Source of the DNA: Leucobacter aridicollis
GTDB lineage: Bacteria > Actinomycetota > Actinomycetes > Actinomycetales > Microbacteriaceae
Assembly: GCF_013409595.1 (NCBI RefSeq)
Contig: NZ_JACCBD010000001.1
Coordinates: 2,666,001 to 2,730,000 of the forward strand
Direction of reading: 5' to 3'
DNA length: 64,000 nucleotides
Notes under the pieces: generated by a model
The model's database searches: none
What the model was told of the DNA's origin: nothing
The model's input: the letters and a program-made list of their open reading frames with translations, nothing else
Shown: piece by piece, positions 53,334 through 61,813 of the stretch
Numbering within the stretch: position 1 is the stretch's first letter
How the letters are laid out: every line of letters begins with the position of its first letter
Translations under genes and position numbers: made by a program

Positions 53334-54083
53334 ATGCAGAGTCCAGCCGCACCAGGGTCCCTCGACCGCTTCGCGGACGCCCCCCTGTGGCAACAGCTCT
53401 CAAGCGCCCTCAGAGAAGAGATCGATGAGGGGCGCCTGCGACCCGACCAAGCGCTACCCTCCGAGTCTGAGCTCATCAACCGATACGGCGTATCGCGCAC
53501 CGTTGTCAGGGAAGCGCTCGCAGACCTCGTGCGCGCCGGCCTCATTTACAAGGTGCGCGCCCGTGGCTCATTCGTCTCACCGCGCCGCCCTGAACTGAAG
53601 TTCGTCGGCTCGATGATGGGATCCTCGGCCGACCTGGAAGCGACCGGCCGCATCATCACCACCAAGGTGATCAACTTCGAGACCGACGCAGCCGACGCGA
53701 AGCTCGCGGAAGAACTCCAGATCGCCGTCGGCGAGCCGGTGATCCGGCTGCGCCGTCTGCGTTTCGTAGACACCGCACCGTGGTTGCTCGTCGACACGGT
53801 ACTCCCCGAACAGCGCTTCCCGAACCTCGCCCGCGCGAACCTCGAGAATCAGTCGCTCTACGACCACCTGCGGCGGCACTACGGGGTGCATCCGAGCGGG
53901 GCCGACCGCTGGATCAGCGCGGTGAACCCGTCTGTCGAGGACGCAGAGCTCCTGCAGTTGCGCCCTGAAGACCCGATCCTCGCCATCGACTCCATCGCCT
54001 GGGATGCGCAGGGAGTCCCGTTCGAGCGATACCACGCCCTGCACCGCAGCGACGGCAATAGGTTCTACCTGGGCATTCGGTAG
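53334..54083 (+). CDS. GntR/HutC-family transcriptional regulator
   Basis: 249 aa. The N-terminal winged helix-turn-helix reads ALPSESELINRYGVSRTVVR, and the C-terminal UTRA ligand-binding domain includes VINFETDAADAKLAEELQIA and WLLVDTVLPEQRFPNLARA. The ATG follows AGGAAGG. Divergent from the transporter-kinase-aldolase operon, it most likely senses the imported sugar derivative or its phosphate. Downstream is the unrelated XPB helicase gene with its own promoter. Confidence 0.9.
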   Translation: MQSPAAPGSLDRFADAPLWQQLSSALREEIDEGRLRPDQALPSESELINRYGVSRTVVREALADLVRAGLIYKVRARGSFVSPRRPELKFVGSMMGSSADLEATGRIITTKVINFETDAADAKLAEELQIAVGEPVIRLRRLRFVDTAPWLLVDTVLPEQRFPNLARANLENQSLYDHLRRHYGVHPSGADRWISAVNPSVEDAELLQLRPEDPILAIDSIAWDAQGVPFERYHALHRSDGNRFYLGIR

Positions 54084-54133
54084 CACCGTCACACACGCCC
54101 AATGCGCAGCGAACCGGGGTAGAATGGCCAGTT

Positions 54134-55780
54134 ATGACTCTCGGCCCCCTCATCGTTCAGAGCGACCACACCGTACTGCTCGAGGTAGCGCACCCTGACG
54201 CCGAGGATGCGCGACACGAACTCGCCGTCTTCGCCGAGCTTGAGCGCGCCCCCGAGCACATCCACACGTACAGGGTGACGCGTCTCGGGCTGTGGAACGC
54301 GCGCGCCGCTGGGCACACCGCCGAGGAAATCCTCGACACCCTCAACCGGCACGCCAAGTTCCCCGTGCCGAGCGGCGTCGCGTCGGAGATCGCCGACACC
54401 ATGCGCCGCTACGGCAGGCTCACCATCGAGCGCGACGCCGAGGGTGAACTCATCCTCCGCTCGGATGACGCCGCAATCATGCGCGAGGTGTCGTCGGCGA
54501 AGAAGATTGCGCCGCTGCTCGGCAACAAGATTGACGACCTCACCGCGCCGGTCGAGGCGTGGGCCCGCGGCGAGCTCAAGCAGCAGCTCGTCGCCCGCGG
54601 CTGGCCCGCGGAGGATCTCGCCGGGTACCGACCAGGCGAGCCCTACGACATTTCGCTCGAGGAGGGCGATTGGGAGCTCCGCGATTACCAGGCGAAGGCC
54701 GTCGAGGCGTTCCAGCGAGGCGGATCCGGCGTCGTCGTGCTTCCCTGTGGCGCGGGCAAGACCCTCGTCGGCGCGGCATCGATGGCCGCGGTCGGCGCGA
54801 AGACGCTGATCCTCGTCACCAACGCGGTCTCGGCGCGGCAGTGGCGCGACGAGCTCCTCAAGCGAACCAACCTCGCCGAGGATGAGATCGGCGAGTACTC
54901 GGGTCAGGTCAAAGAGGTCAAGCCCGTCACGATCGCGACCTACCAGATCCTCACCAGCAAGCGAAAGGGCGAGTACGCGCACCTCTCGCTCCTCGACGCC
55001 CAGGACTGGGGCGTCATTGTCTACGACGAGGTGCACCTGCTCCCCGCACCCGTGTTCAAGCTCACCGCCGAGCTGCAGGCGCGCCGCCGCCTTGGCCTCA
55101 CCGCAACGCTCGTGCGCGAGGACGGCCGCGAGGGTGACGTCTTCAGCCTCATCGGGCCGAAGCGCTACGACGCGGCCTGGAAAGACATCGAGGCGCAGGG
55201 ATTCATCGCCCCGGCGGAGTGCTTCGAGATCCGCATCGATCTCCCGGAGAGCGAGCGGCTCGAGTACGCCATCGCCGAAGATCAGGATCGCTACCGCATC
55301 GCTTCCTCCACCGCTCAGAAGGAACGCGTCGCTCGTGAGATCATCGACCGGCACGCCGGTGAGAGCATCCTCGTCATCGGGCAGTACATCGACCAGCTGG
55401 AGTCGATGGCCGAGGCCCTCGGTGCTCCGCTCATCACCGGGCAGACGCCGGTGAACGAGCGCGAGGACCTGTTTAACGCGTTCCGCAGCGGGGAAGAGAA
55501 GATCCTCGTCGTGTCGAAGGTCGCGAACTTCTCGGTCGATCTCCCCGACGCCTCGGTTGCGATCCAGATTTCGGGCTCGTTTGGATCGCGTCAGGAGGAG
55601 GCACAGCGCCTCGGCCGGCTTCTCCGGCCCAAGCAGACCGACGTGAAGGCCTCGTTCTACACGCTCATCGCGCGCGACACCGTCGACCAGGACTTCGCGC
55701 AGAACCGCCAGCGTTTCCTCGCCGAGCAGGGCTACGCCTACACGATCCTTGACGCGGAGGACCTGGCGGCGGTCCGCTAG
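54134..55780 (+). CDS. XPB-type DNA repair helicase
   Basis: 548 aa. An N-terminal DUF3558-free XPB-like domain precedes superfamily 2 motifs: LRDYQAKAVEAFQ (Q-motif), Walker A PCGAGKT with Lys209, DEVH at residues 298-301, and SATATLV-like motif seen here as LGLTATLVRED. Helicase C follows: RILVIGQYIDQ-like ESILVIGQYIDQLESMAE and EEAQRLGRLLRPK (motif VI). Actinobacterial XPB acts with a partner nuclease or the helicase-associated protein in repair. The ATG has TAGAAT eight bases upstream. The usual helicase-associated neighbour lies 13.5 kb away here. Confidence 0.93.
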   Translation: MTLGPLIVQSDHTVLLEVAHPDAEDARHELAVFAELERAPEHIHTYRVTRLGLWNARAAGHTAEEILDTLNRHAKFPVPSGVASEIADTMRRYGRLTIERDAEGELILRSDDAAIMREVSSAKKIAPLLGNKIDDLTAPVEAWARGELKQQLVARGWPAEDLAGYRPGEPYDISLEEGDWELRDYQAKAVEAFQRGGSGVVVLPCGAGKTLVGAASMAAVGAKTLILVTNAVSARQWRDELLKRTNLAEDEIGEYSGQVKEVKPVTIATYQILTSKRKGEYAHLSLLDAQDWGVIVYDEVHLLPAPVFKLTAELQARRRLGLTATLVREDGREGDVFSLIGPKRYDAAWKDIEAQGFIAPAECFEIRIDLPESERLEYAIAEDQDRYRIASSTAQKERVAREIIDRHAGESILVIGQYIDQLESMAEALGAPLITGQTPVNEREDLFNAFRSGEEKILVVSKVANFSVDLPDASVAIQISGSFGSRQEEAQRLGRLLRPKQTDVKASFYTLIARDTVDQDFAQNRQRFLAEQGYAYTILDAEDLAAVR

Positions 55781-55800
55781 CCCGCGCGCACACGCAGCGC

Positions 55801-55822
55801 CGGTTCCGGTTCCGGTTCCGGT
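55801..55822. repeat. short tandem repeat CGGTTC x3.7
   Basis: Three full CGGTTC units and a partial copy lie between the helicase stop and the response-regulator gene. Too short for function to be inferred. Confidence 0.6.
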
Positions 55823-55896
55823 GGGCAGCCGGCCCGGCGCCACGCCACCCGGCCCACTTCCAGCCAGTTCATAGCAAATCATCAGAGACTGGAATC

Positions 55897-56598
55897 ATGA
55901 ACATTGAACGAAAAGGCCCCAGGATCCTCATCGTCGATGATGAGCCGAACATTCGTGAGCTTCTCAGCACCAGCCTCCGCTTCGCCGGTTTCGGCGTTCG
56001 CTCCGTAGGTAACGGCGCTCAGACAATCTCAGCAGTCCTCGAGGAAGAGCCAGATCTCATTATCCTCGACGTCATGCTCCCCGACATGAACGGCTTCAGC
56101 GTGACCAAGCGGCTGCGCTCGGCCGGCTACACGGCTCCGATTATCTTCCTCACGGCAAAGGACGACACCGAGGACAAGGTCGAGGGCCTGAACGTTGGCG
56201 GAGACGACTACGTCACTAAGCCCTTCAGCCTTGACGAGATTATCGCCCGGATCAACGCCGTGCTTCGACGCACGATCCAGGAGGACGAGGAGACCATGCT
56301 CGAGGTCGGGCCCATCAGCCTCGACCAGGACACGCACGAGGTCACCGTGTCGGGCACGTCCGTCGAGCTGTCGCCGACCGAGTTCAAGCTGCTGCGCTAC
56401 CTCATGCAGAACGCGAACCGCGTGCTGTCGAAGGCGCAGATCCTCGACCACGTCTGGGAGTACGACTTCAACGGCGACGCAGGCATCGTGGAGTCCTACA
56501 TCTCCTACCTTCGCCGCAAGCTCGACCCGCTGACGGACGAGTCCCTCATCCAGACCAAGCGTGGCTTCGGGTACATGCTGAAGGCTGACACGATCTAG
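55897..56598 (+). CDS. OmpR-family response regulator (PhoP/TrcR-like)
   Basis: 233 aa. Receiver domain with D14/D15 and phospho-acceptor D58 (LIILDVMLPDMNGFSV), T/S switch FLTAKDDTEDK and conserved Lys in VTKPFSLDEIIAR. The winged-helix effector has SPTEFKLLRYLMQNANRVLS, LDHVWEYDFNGDAGIVESYI and RGFGYMLKAD. The sequence resembles mycobacterial PhoP and TrcR in my recollection. It shares one base with the kinase gene (TAGTG). Confidence 0.92.
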   Translation: MNIERKGPRILIVDDEPNIRELLSTSLRFAGFGVRSVGNGAQTISAVLEEEPDLIILDVMLPDMNGFSVTKRLRSAGYTAPIIFLTAKDDTEDKVEGLNVGGDDYVTKPFSLDEIIARINAVLRRTIQEDEETMLEVGPISLDQDTHEVTVSGTSVELSPTEFKLLRYLMQNANRVLSKAQILDHVWEYDFNGDAGIVESYISYLRRKLDPLTDESLIQTKRGFGYMLKADTI

Positions 56599-58217
56599 TG
56601 ACACAGCTGCGCGACTTCGGGAACCACTGGGCGGACGTTTCACTCCGGACGAAGATCACTATCGTCACGGTGTTCATCCTCTTCCTGGGACTCATTGTCG
56701 CCGGGGTGGGCACCTTTTCGGTGCTCCGCCCCATCCTCATCAACCAGCAGAGCGCTGAGCTCGCGCAGATCCGCAACGACCCGTCGGTCGTGCTCGCGCC
56801 CGGAGCCGACACGAAACAGCTCACGCAGGACGACGTGATCGCCGCGAACGGGCGGTACTACGTGGCGGTGCTCGATCCAAACGGTGAGGTGAGTTTCGAC
56901 AACTCGCGCGATCGCCGCCCGGGATCGCTGCCCGACGTCGAGCGGCTCGGGTTCTCCCTCAAGGTCGCCGCCGCGCACGAGGCGTCCGCCGCGCCGCCAG
57001 AGGACATTCTCAGCGCCGACGGCACCCGCTGGCGAGCGGTAGTGACGATGCTCTCCGTGGTGGACGCCTCCGGCCAGAAACACGCCTCGGGCGCCCTGCT
57101 CATCGCCGATTCAACGACGATCATCAATCAGCTCGTCGCGCAATACGTGATCGTGTTCACCGGGTTCGGGATCGCCGTGATCCTGCTCGGCGCCGCACTC
57201 ACGCGCATCCTCATCACAACGACCCTGCTCCCGCTCGCCGAGGTCGAGCAGACGGCCCTCGAGATTTCGCGCGGCGACTTCTCAAAGCGCATCCTGGTGG
57301 CGAGCCCGCACACCGAGGTCGGTCACCTCGGGGACTCGCTCAACGTCATGCTCGACCGGCTCGATGGCTCCCTGGAGGACCGCGAGCGCACCATCGAGCG
57401 CATGCGGCGCTTCGTGGGCGATGCAAGCCATGAGCTGCGCACACCGCTCGTGTCCGTTCGCGGCTACGCCGAGCTCTACCGGATGGGCGCGCTCCAGAGC
57501 CCCGAGCAGGTGAGCCAGGCCATGGAGCGCATCGAGAAAGAGGCGATCCGGATGACCTCGCTCGTTGAGGATCTCCTCGCGCTCGCCCGCCTCGACGAAC
57601 GCCGCCAGCTCGAACTCGCCCCGCTCCCCCTGAACCAGCTCGCGCAGGACGCGGCGCTCGACGCGCGGGCCGGCGCCCCCGACCGCGAGATTAGCGTCGT
57701 TGAGGATCCGAACAATCCGCAGGCGCTCGGCGACGAGAACAAGATCAGGCAGCTCATCACGAACCTCATCGGCAACGCCAAACAGCACACGCCCGAGGGC
57801 AGCCCGATTGAGATCGTGGTGAGCGCGCTGCCGGCGCCAGAGCCCGTTGTTTCGGAGGCGCCCGCAGACCAGCCGACGTCGAAGCGCGCCGGCTCCTCAC
57901 CGGCGACAGGTAGCACCGGCGTCATCAAGACCGTTCAGCCGCAGCCGCAGGCGATGACTCGGTTCGAGATCGTGGATCACGGCGAGGGCATCCCCGAGCA
58001 GGTACGCGAGAAGATCTTCAGCAGGTTCTGGCGAGCGGACAGCTCGCGCAACCGCGAGACGGGTGGGTCCGGCCTCGGGCTTGCGATCGTGAAGTCGATC
58101 GTCGAGGCGCACAAGGGCACAGTTTCCGTGCACGACACCCCTGGGGGCGGCGCGACCTTCCGGGTTGACCTTCCCGCGGCGACGCCCGCGGAGATCCCTG
58201 CGGGCCCCGAGGCCTAG
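56598..58217 (+). CDS. sensor histidine kinase
   Basis: 539 aa, GTG start. A first membrane helix (about 19-41) precedes an extracellular domain of about 130 residues, then a second helix (about 173-198), a HAMP-like linker, HisKA with His278 in GDASHELRTPLVSV, and a catalytic domain with NLIGNAKQHTPEG (N-box), DHGEGIPEQVREKIFSRFWR and GGSGLGLAIVKSIVEAHKG. The extracellular domain could sense envelope state. A Pro/Ala-rich insertion (about residues 415-445) splits the ATP domain before its G1 box, an unusual loop. Coupled to the response regulator. Confidence 0.9.
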   Translation: MTQLRDFGNHWADVSLRTKITIVTVFILFLGLIVAGVGTFSVLRPILINQQSAELAQIRNDPSVVLAPGADTKQLTQDDVIAANGRYYVAVLDPNGEVSFDNSRDRRPGSLPDVERLGFSLKVAAAHEASAAPPEDILSADGTRWRAVVTMLSVVDASGQKHASGALLIADSTTIINQLVAQYVIVFTGFGIAVILLGAALTRILITTTLLPLAEVEQTALEISRGDFSKRILVASPHTEVGHLGDSLNVMLDRLDGSLEDRERTIERMRRFVGDASHELRTPLVSVRGYAELYRMGALQSPEQVSQAMERIEKEAIRMTSLVEDLLALARLDERRQLELAPLPLNQLAQDAALDARAGAPDREISVVEDPNNPQALGDENKIRQLITNLIGNAKQHTPEGSPIEIVVSALPAPEPVVSEAPADQPTSKRAGSSPATGSTGVIKTVQPQPQAMTRFEIVDHGEGIPEQVREKIFSRFWRADSSRNRETGGSGLGLAIVKSIVEAHKGTVSVHDTPGGGATFRVDLPAATPAEIPAGPEA

Positions 58218-58237
58218 CGCGATCCTGGCCGCGCTGG

Positions 58238-58257
58238 CGTCGGGCACGAGCCCGGCG
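58238..58257. terminator. possible hairpin between kinase and sepX
   Basis: CGTCGGGC-ACGA-GCCCGGCG, eight pairs with one G-T, lies between the converging kinase and sepX genes. It lacks a T-tract and is a weak call. Confidence 0.3.
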
Positions 58258-58277
58258 TCGAACGATCCGGTGTGAAG

Positions 58278-59303
58278 CTAGCCGGCGTTACGGCGGCGGC
58301 GGAGCACCTTGTCGAGGTCGGGCATACCCTCGGTCGTGTCGCCGACGACGCCGAGCTGGCTCAGGCGAGACGGCGCTGCCGCGCGTCCCTGCGCCTGGCC
58401 GCCACTGGCTGCGGTCCGTGACGTGCCGGTGGCCCGATCCTGCGCGTCAGGAGTCCCCTGACTCGCTGCGGCTGGCTGCTCAGCGCCCGCATCGATGCGC
58501 CGCTGCCTGGCGACCTGCTCCCGCACCTCGCGGAGCAGCATCGAGTCGGGCTGATTCTCCCGCGGCGCGTAGGCGCGGGCCTCGCGGGCGCGAGCCATAG
58601 TCCGCGCGCGCTCAATCCGCTCGGCTGCCGCACGCTGGGCCGCAGCGTGGGCGGCCGCCGAGTCGCGGGTCTCGCCGGTTGCTGCAACGTCGTCAAACAC
58701 GGGCTCGTCTTCGACGGCTGCGACGACGGCCTGCTCCGCGGCGATCGGGGCGAGCTTTGCACGACCAGGGGCAAGCAACACGAGCGTGCCGAGACCGACA
58801 GTGAACGCGAGCAGGGACCAGAGCAGCACGGCGGGTCCGATGCCGGCGATGAGCATGCCAAGGCCCACGAGGGAGCCCACGACGCCGAGCAAGCCGGCAA
58901 GCGCAGCGAGCGAACGCACCCGTCGCACGATCGGCTTCCGAAGCTTCGCTGCCCGGTTCATCGCTACCTGCTTTCTCTGCATCTGTTGTGCTCGGATCTC
59001 CGCACGAACCTGCTCTGCCCGCGCGTTCGCGAGCTCCGCTTCGCGCTCAGCTTCCTGCCGCTTCTGCGCGGTCTTGAGGAGTCGCTCGTGTGCGAGTGCC
59101 TCGCGGGCGGTGGCCTCGACACGCACCTCGTGCGGCACCTCGGCTGTCTCGGCGAGCACGCGAAGGGTCCGCTGCAGGCGCAGCGCGTTGCGCTCGGCGG
59201 CGTTGAATTCGCGACGCCGAAACCACGCTGGGACGAGGACGACGGCCCAGAGGAGCGCGATGATGAGGAACATCACCCCGCCGCCAAGCCCGCCTGTACC
59301 CAT
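58278..59303 (-). CDS. sepX: SepX-like membrane protein
   Basis: 341 aa from the ATG at 59303 (MGTGGLGGGVMFLIIALLWA). An N-terminal helix at about residues 11-27 is followed by an arginine-rich coiled region (about 28-115, RREFNAAERNALRLQRTLRV), two close helices near residues 130-180, and a disordered tail. Gene order with rimJ, galU and the formyl-THF cyclo-ligase matches the Streptomyces/Mycobacterium locus (Rv0996 type) where SepX is a cell-division membrane protein. The call rests mainly on this order and the single N-terminal helix. The start has TACAGT and a 6-nt gap. Confidence 0.7.
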   Translation of the reverse strand: MGTGGLGGGVMFLIIALLWAVVLVPAWFRRREFNAAERNALRLQRTLRVLAETAEVPHEVRVEATAREALAHERLLKTAQKRQEAEREAELANARAEQVRAEIRAQQMQRKQVAMNRAAKLRKPIVRRVRSLAALAGLLGVVGSLVGLGMLIAGIGPAVLLWSLLAFTVGLGTLVLLAPGRAKLAPIAAEQAVVAAVEDEPVFDDVAATGETRDSAAAHAAAQRAAAERIERARTMARAREARAYAPRENQPDSMLLREVREQVARQRRIDAGAEQPAAASQGTPDAQDRATGTSRTAASGGQAQGRAAAPSRLSQLGVVGDTTEGMPDLDKVLRRRRNAG

Positions 59304-59372
59304 GGGGTAACTGTAGCTAGCGCTGCAGCGGGGCGCACTGTCGGCACGCCGCAAACCGCCGGGTTCCCAGTG

Positions 59373-59984
59373 TCACGCGGGTTCGTCGAGGCGTGAAAGC
59401 ATCGACCCGCGCACCTCCTCGCGGGTGACGGCGAAACTGTCGTGGTCCCGCCAGGCACCGTCGATGTGAATGTAGCGCAGACGTCGCCCCTCATAGCGGA
59501 ACCCGAGCTTCTCGGGAATCCGCAGCGAGGCAGCGTTCTCCGGCCGGATGCACATCTCGACGCGATGCAACCCAACCGTCGCGAACAGGTAGTCCACGGC
59601 GAGCGCCACAGCCGTCGGCGTGATGTTCCGCCCCGCGTGGCCGCCGTCGATCCAGTATCCGATACTCGCCGACCACAGCGCGCCACGCGAAATGTCGGAG
59701 GCCGAAAGCTGGCCGACGACCATCCCGTCGTAGGTGATGACGAACGGAACCCCGCGGCCTTCGCGATGCTGCTCGAGCATTCGCTTGATCGACGGCTTCA
59801 GCGACACCGTGCCTGGCACCGGCCCTGCTCCACCGGGGTGCGTCGCCTCCCACGGCGTCAGCCACTCCCTGTTGTCGCGCAGCAGCGCCTCGAGCGCGCG
59901 GGCATCGCGGCGACGGATCAGCCGAATGCCGACCCGCCCCGCGCTCAGAGAACTCGGCAGCTCTCCCCCGTCAGCACCAAACAT
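59373..59984 (-). CDS. RimJ/RimL-type GNAT acetyltransferase
   Basis: 203 aa. The family pattern VGIRLIRRRDARALEALLRD, REWLTPWEATHP, WSASIGYWIDGGHAGRNITP and GLHRVEMCIRPENAASLRIP is clear, followed by EKLGFRYEGRRL. These enzymes acetylate protein N-termini or small molecules. Conserved neighbour of galU and sepX. It ends 69 nt from sepX and starts 15 nt after galU on the same strand, so the three form a likely operon. Confidence 0.9.
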   Translation of the reverse strand: MFGADGGELPSSLSAGRVGIRLIRRRDARALEALLRDNREWLTPWEATHPGGAGPVPGTVSLKPSIKRMLEQHREGRGVPFVITYDGMVVGQLSASDISRGALWSASIGYWIDGGHAGRNITPTAVALAVDYLFATVGLHRVEMCIRPENAASLRIPEKLGFRYEGRRLRYIHIDGAWRDHDSFAVTREEVRGSMLSRLDEPA

Positions 59985-59998
59985 TGCCGAGGGATCGG

Positions 59999-60904
59999 CT
60001 ATTCGCCGCGCAGCTTGTCTGCGAAGCCGATCACCCAGTCGCGGATCTCGTCGCCGAGCTCGGCGTGATCGACGCCGAGGAGCACGTTCGCCTTGATCCA
60101 GTCCGCACGGTCGCCGGTGTCGTAGCGGCGACCCTTGAAGATCACGCCATACACCGGAGCCTCGCCCTCGCCAGCGGCGAGTACGTTGAGCGCGTCAGTG
60201 AGCTGGTACTCGCCACCACGGCCGGGCTCGAGATCATCGATGATGTCGAAGATCTCAGGGCGCAGCACATACCGGCCAATGATCGCGAGGTTCGACGGCG
60301 CTTCCTCTCGGCTCGGCTTCTCAACGAGCTCGGTGATGCGCACGACGTCGGCGTCATCGGTGGGCTCGACCTGAGCGCAGCCGTACAGGTGGATCGATTC
60401 CATCGGCACTTCCATGAGCGCGACGACGGTCGCCTCGCGGGTGTTGTGCACCTCAACCATGCGGTCGAGCAGCGGGTCGTGGGCGTCGATGAGATCGTCG
60501 CCGAGTAGCACGGCGAACGACTCGTCCCCCACGTGCATCCGCGCGCGACCAACGGCATGCCCGAGGCCCAACGGCTGTCCCTGGCGGAGGAAGTGCACCT
60601 CGGCGAGCTCGCTCGCTTCGTGGACCTTGCCGAGCTTGTTGTCGTCGCCCTTGTTCTGCAGGGTGTACTCGAGCTCGGGAACCCCGTCGAAGTGGTTCAC
60701 AAGGTTGTCTTTATTGCGCCCGGTGATAATGAGGACGTCGTTCAGGCCAGCGCTCGCTGCCTCCTCGACGACGTACTGGATCGCCGGCTTGTCAACGATC
60801 GGCAGCATTTCCTTTGGCATTGCTTTCGTCGCGGGGAGGAAGCGGGTGCCAAGGCCAGCCGCCGGGATCACCGCTTTCACGACGCTCGCTCGGTTTTCAG
60901 TCAT
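59999..60904 (-). CDS. galU: UTP-glucose-1-phosphate uridylyltransferase
   Basis: 301 aa. The nucleotide-binding motif GLGTRFLPATKAMPKEMLPI is intact, with VEEAASAGLNDVLIITGRNK, AVLLGDDLIDAHDPLLDRMV and GEYQLTDALNVLAAGEGEA. It makes UDP-glucose for cell-wall glycans and lipids. The ATG follows TAGGCT and a 7-nt gap, so the transcript may be leaderless. It is divergent from the cyclo-ligase gene, the usual actinobacterial arrangement, although the moeA gene often found after galU is absent. Confidence 0.94.
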   Translation of the reverse strand: MTENRASVVKAVIPAAGLGTRFLPATKAMPKEMLPIVDKPAIQYVVEEAASAGLNDVLIITGRNKDNLVNHFDGVPELEYTLQNKGDDNKLGKVHEASELAEVHFLRQGQPLGLGHAVGRARMHVGDESFAVLLGDDLIDAHDPLLDRMVEVHNTREATVVALMEVPMESIHLYGCAQVEPTDDADVVRITELVEKPSREEAPSNLAIIGRYVLRPEIFDIIDDLEPGRGGEYQLTDALNVLAAGEGEAPVYGVIFKGRRYDTGDRADWIKANVLLGVDHAELGDEIRDWVIGFADKLRGE

Positions 60905-60983
60905 GAGGGTAAGCCTATCCCGCAGCCCCAGAAATCGCCGTATCCGCGGGCGCCCCCTCGCCGTACGGAGCTAGGCTGGCGTT

Positions 60984-61577
60984 GTGTTGGAGAAGCAACA
61001 ACTGCGCCGGGAGATCCAAGCGCGCCGCGTCGCGCGGGGTGGCGCCGACGAGACCGCCGCTCCAGACGCGCACGCAGGACGCAGCGGCCTCACCGAGAAC
61101 CTGATCGCGGTTGCGACCGGGATCGGTGCGACCCGCATCGCGTGCTTCGTTGGGGTGCGTGGAGAGCCCGACACCGCAGAATTTCTCGCGTGGGCCCGCA
61201 CGGCGGGTGTCGACGTGCTGCTCCCACGTTCCCTCGCCGGCGGATCGCTCGAGTGGGCACTGCACGTTCCGGGCGATCTTAAAGCGGGCGCGTTCGGGAT
61301 CCCGGAGCCGCAAGGACCCGCGATCGTTGGGGGCGCTGCGAGCGCAGAGCTGATCTTCGTGCCCGCCGCCGCGGTCGATACGGCTGGCGGCCGACTCGGC
61401 TGGGGCAGGGGCTTCTACGACCGCGAGCTCGCGCGCATCGCCGCACTGGGTGCAGCGTCCCCTGCGGTCTTCGCTGTGGTCTGGGAGTCCGAGGTGCTCG
61501 CAGCCGTGCCCCGCGAGCCCCACGACGTTCCCGTTCATGGGGCGGTCACCGAGGAAACCGTGCACCACTTCGGGTAG
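60984..61577 (+). CDS. 5-formyltetrahydrofolate cyclo-ligase
   Basis: 197 aa, GTG start with TAGGCT six bases upstream. It has the MTHFS motifs MLEKQQLRREIQARRVARG, DVLLPRSLAGGSLEWALHVP and the ATP/folate loop GGRLGWGRGFYDRELARI. It converts 5-formyl-THF to 5,10-methenyl-THF in an ATP-dependent step of folate recycling. Head-to-tail with an FmdB-type gene 11 nt downstream. Confidence 0.92.
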   Translation: MLEKQQLRREIQARRVARGGADETAAPDAHAGRSGLTENLIAVATGIGATRIACFVGVRGEPDTAEFLAWARTAGVDVLLPRSLAGGSLEWALHVPGDLKAGAFGIPEPQGPAIVGGAASAELIFVPAAAVDTAGGRLGWGRGFYDRELARIAALGAASPAVFAVVWESEVLAAVPREPHDVPVHGAVTEETVHHFG

Positions 61578-61588
61578 GCTCGTAGATT

Positions 61589-61813
61589 GTGCCTACCTAT
61601 GCTTACCGCTGCGCCGATTGCGGGCACAGCTTTGACATCTACCAGAGTTTCTCCGACGCGACCCTGACGGAGTGCCCAGAGTGCGGCGGCGACCTTCGCA
61701 AGGTGTTCGGATCGCTCGGCGTGACCTTCAACGGTTCCGGGTTTTACCGCACGGATTCCCGGGCGAGCGGCGGCTCAGACTCCTCGAGCAACAGCTCAAG
61801 CAGCAACTCCTAG
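61589..61813 (+). CDS. FmdB-family zinc-ribbon protein (Ruc-like)
   Basis: 74 aa, GTG start. Two CxxC pairs (YRCADCGHSF and ECPECGGDL) form a zinc ribbon, followed by a Ser-rich disordered tail (SDSSSNSSSSNS). It matches the FmdB family, and the order with the cyclo-ligase matches Rv0991c (Ruc), a redox-controlled chaperone in mycobacteria; function here is inferred from that. TAGGCT lies eight bases before the start. Confidence 0.85.
   Translation: MPTYAYRCADCGHSFDIYQSFSDATLTECPECGGDLRKVFGSLGVTFNGSGFYRTDSRASGGSDSSSNSSSSNS

Noticed and set aside
55801..55822. CRISPR-like or regulatory repeat
   Set aside because: Three to four units of six bases with no spacers; a simple tandem repeat.
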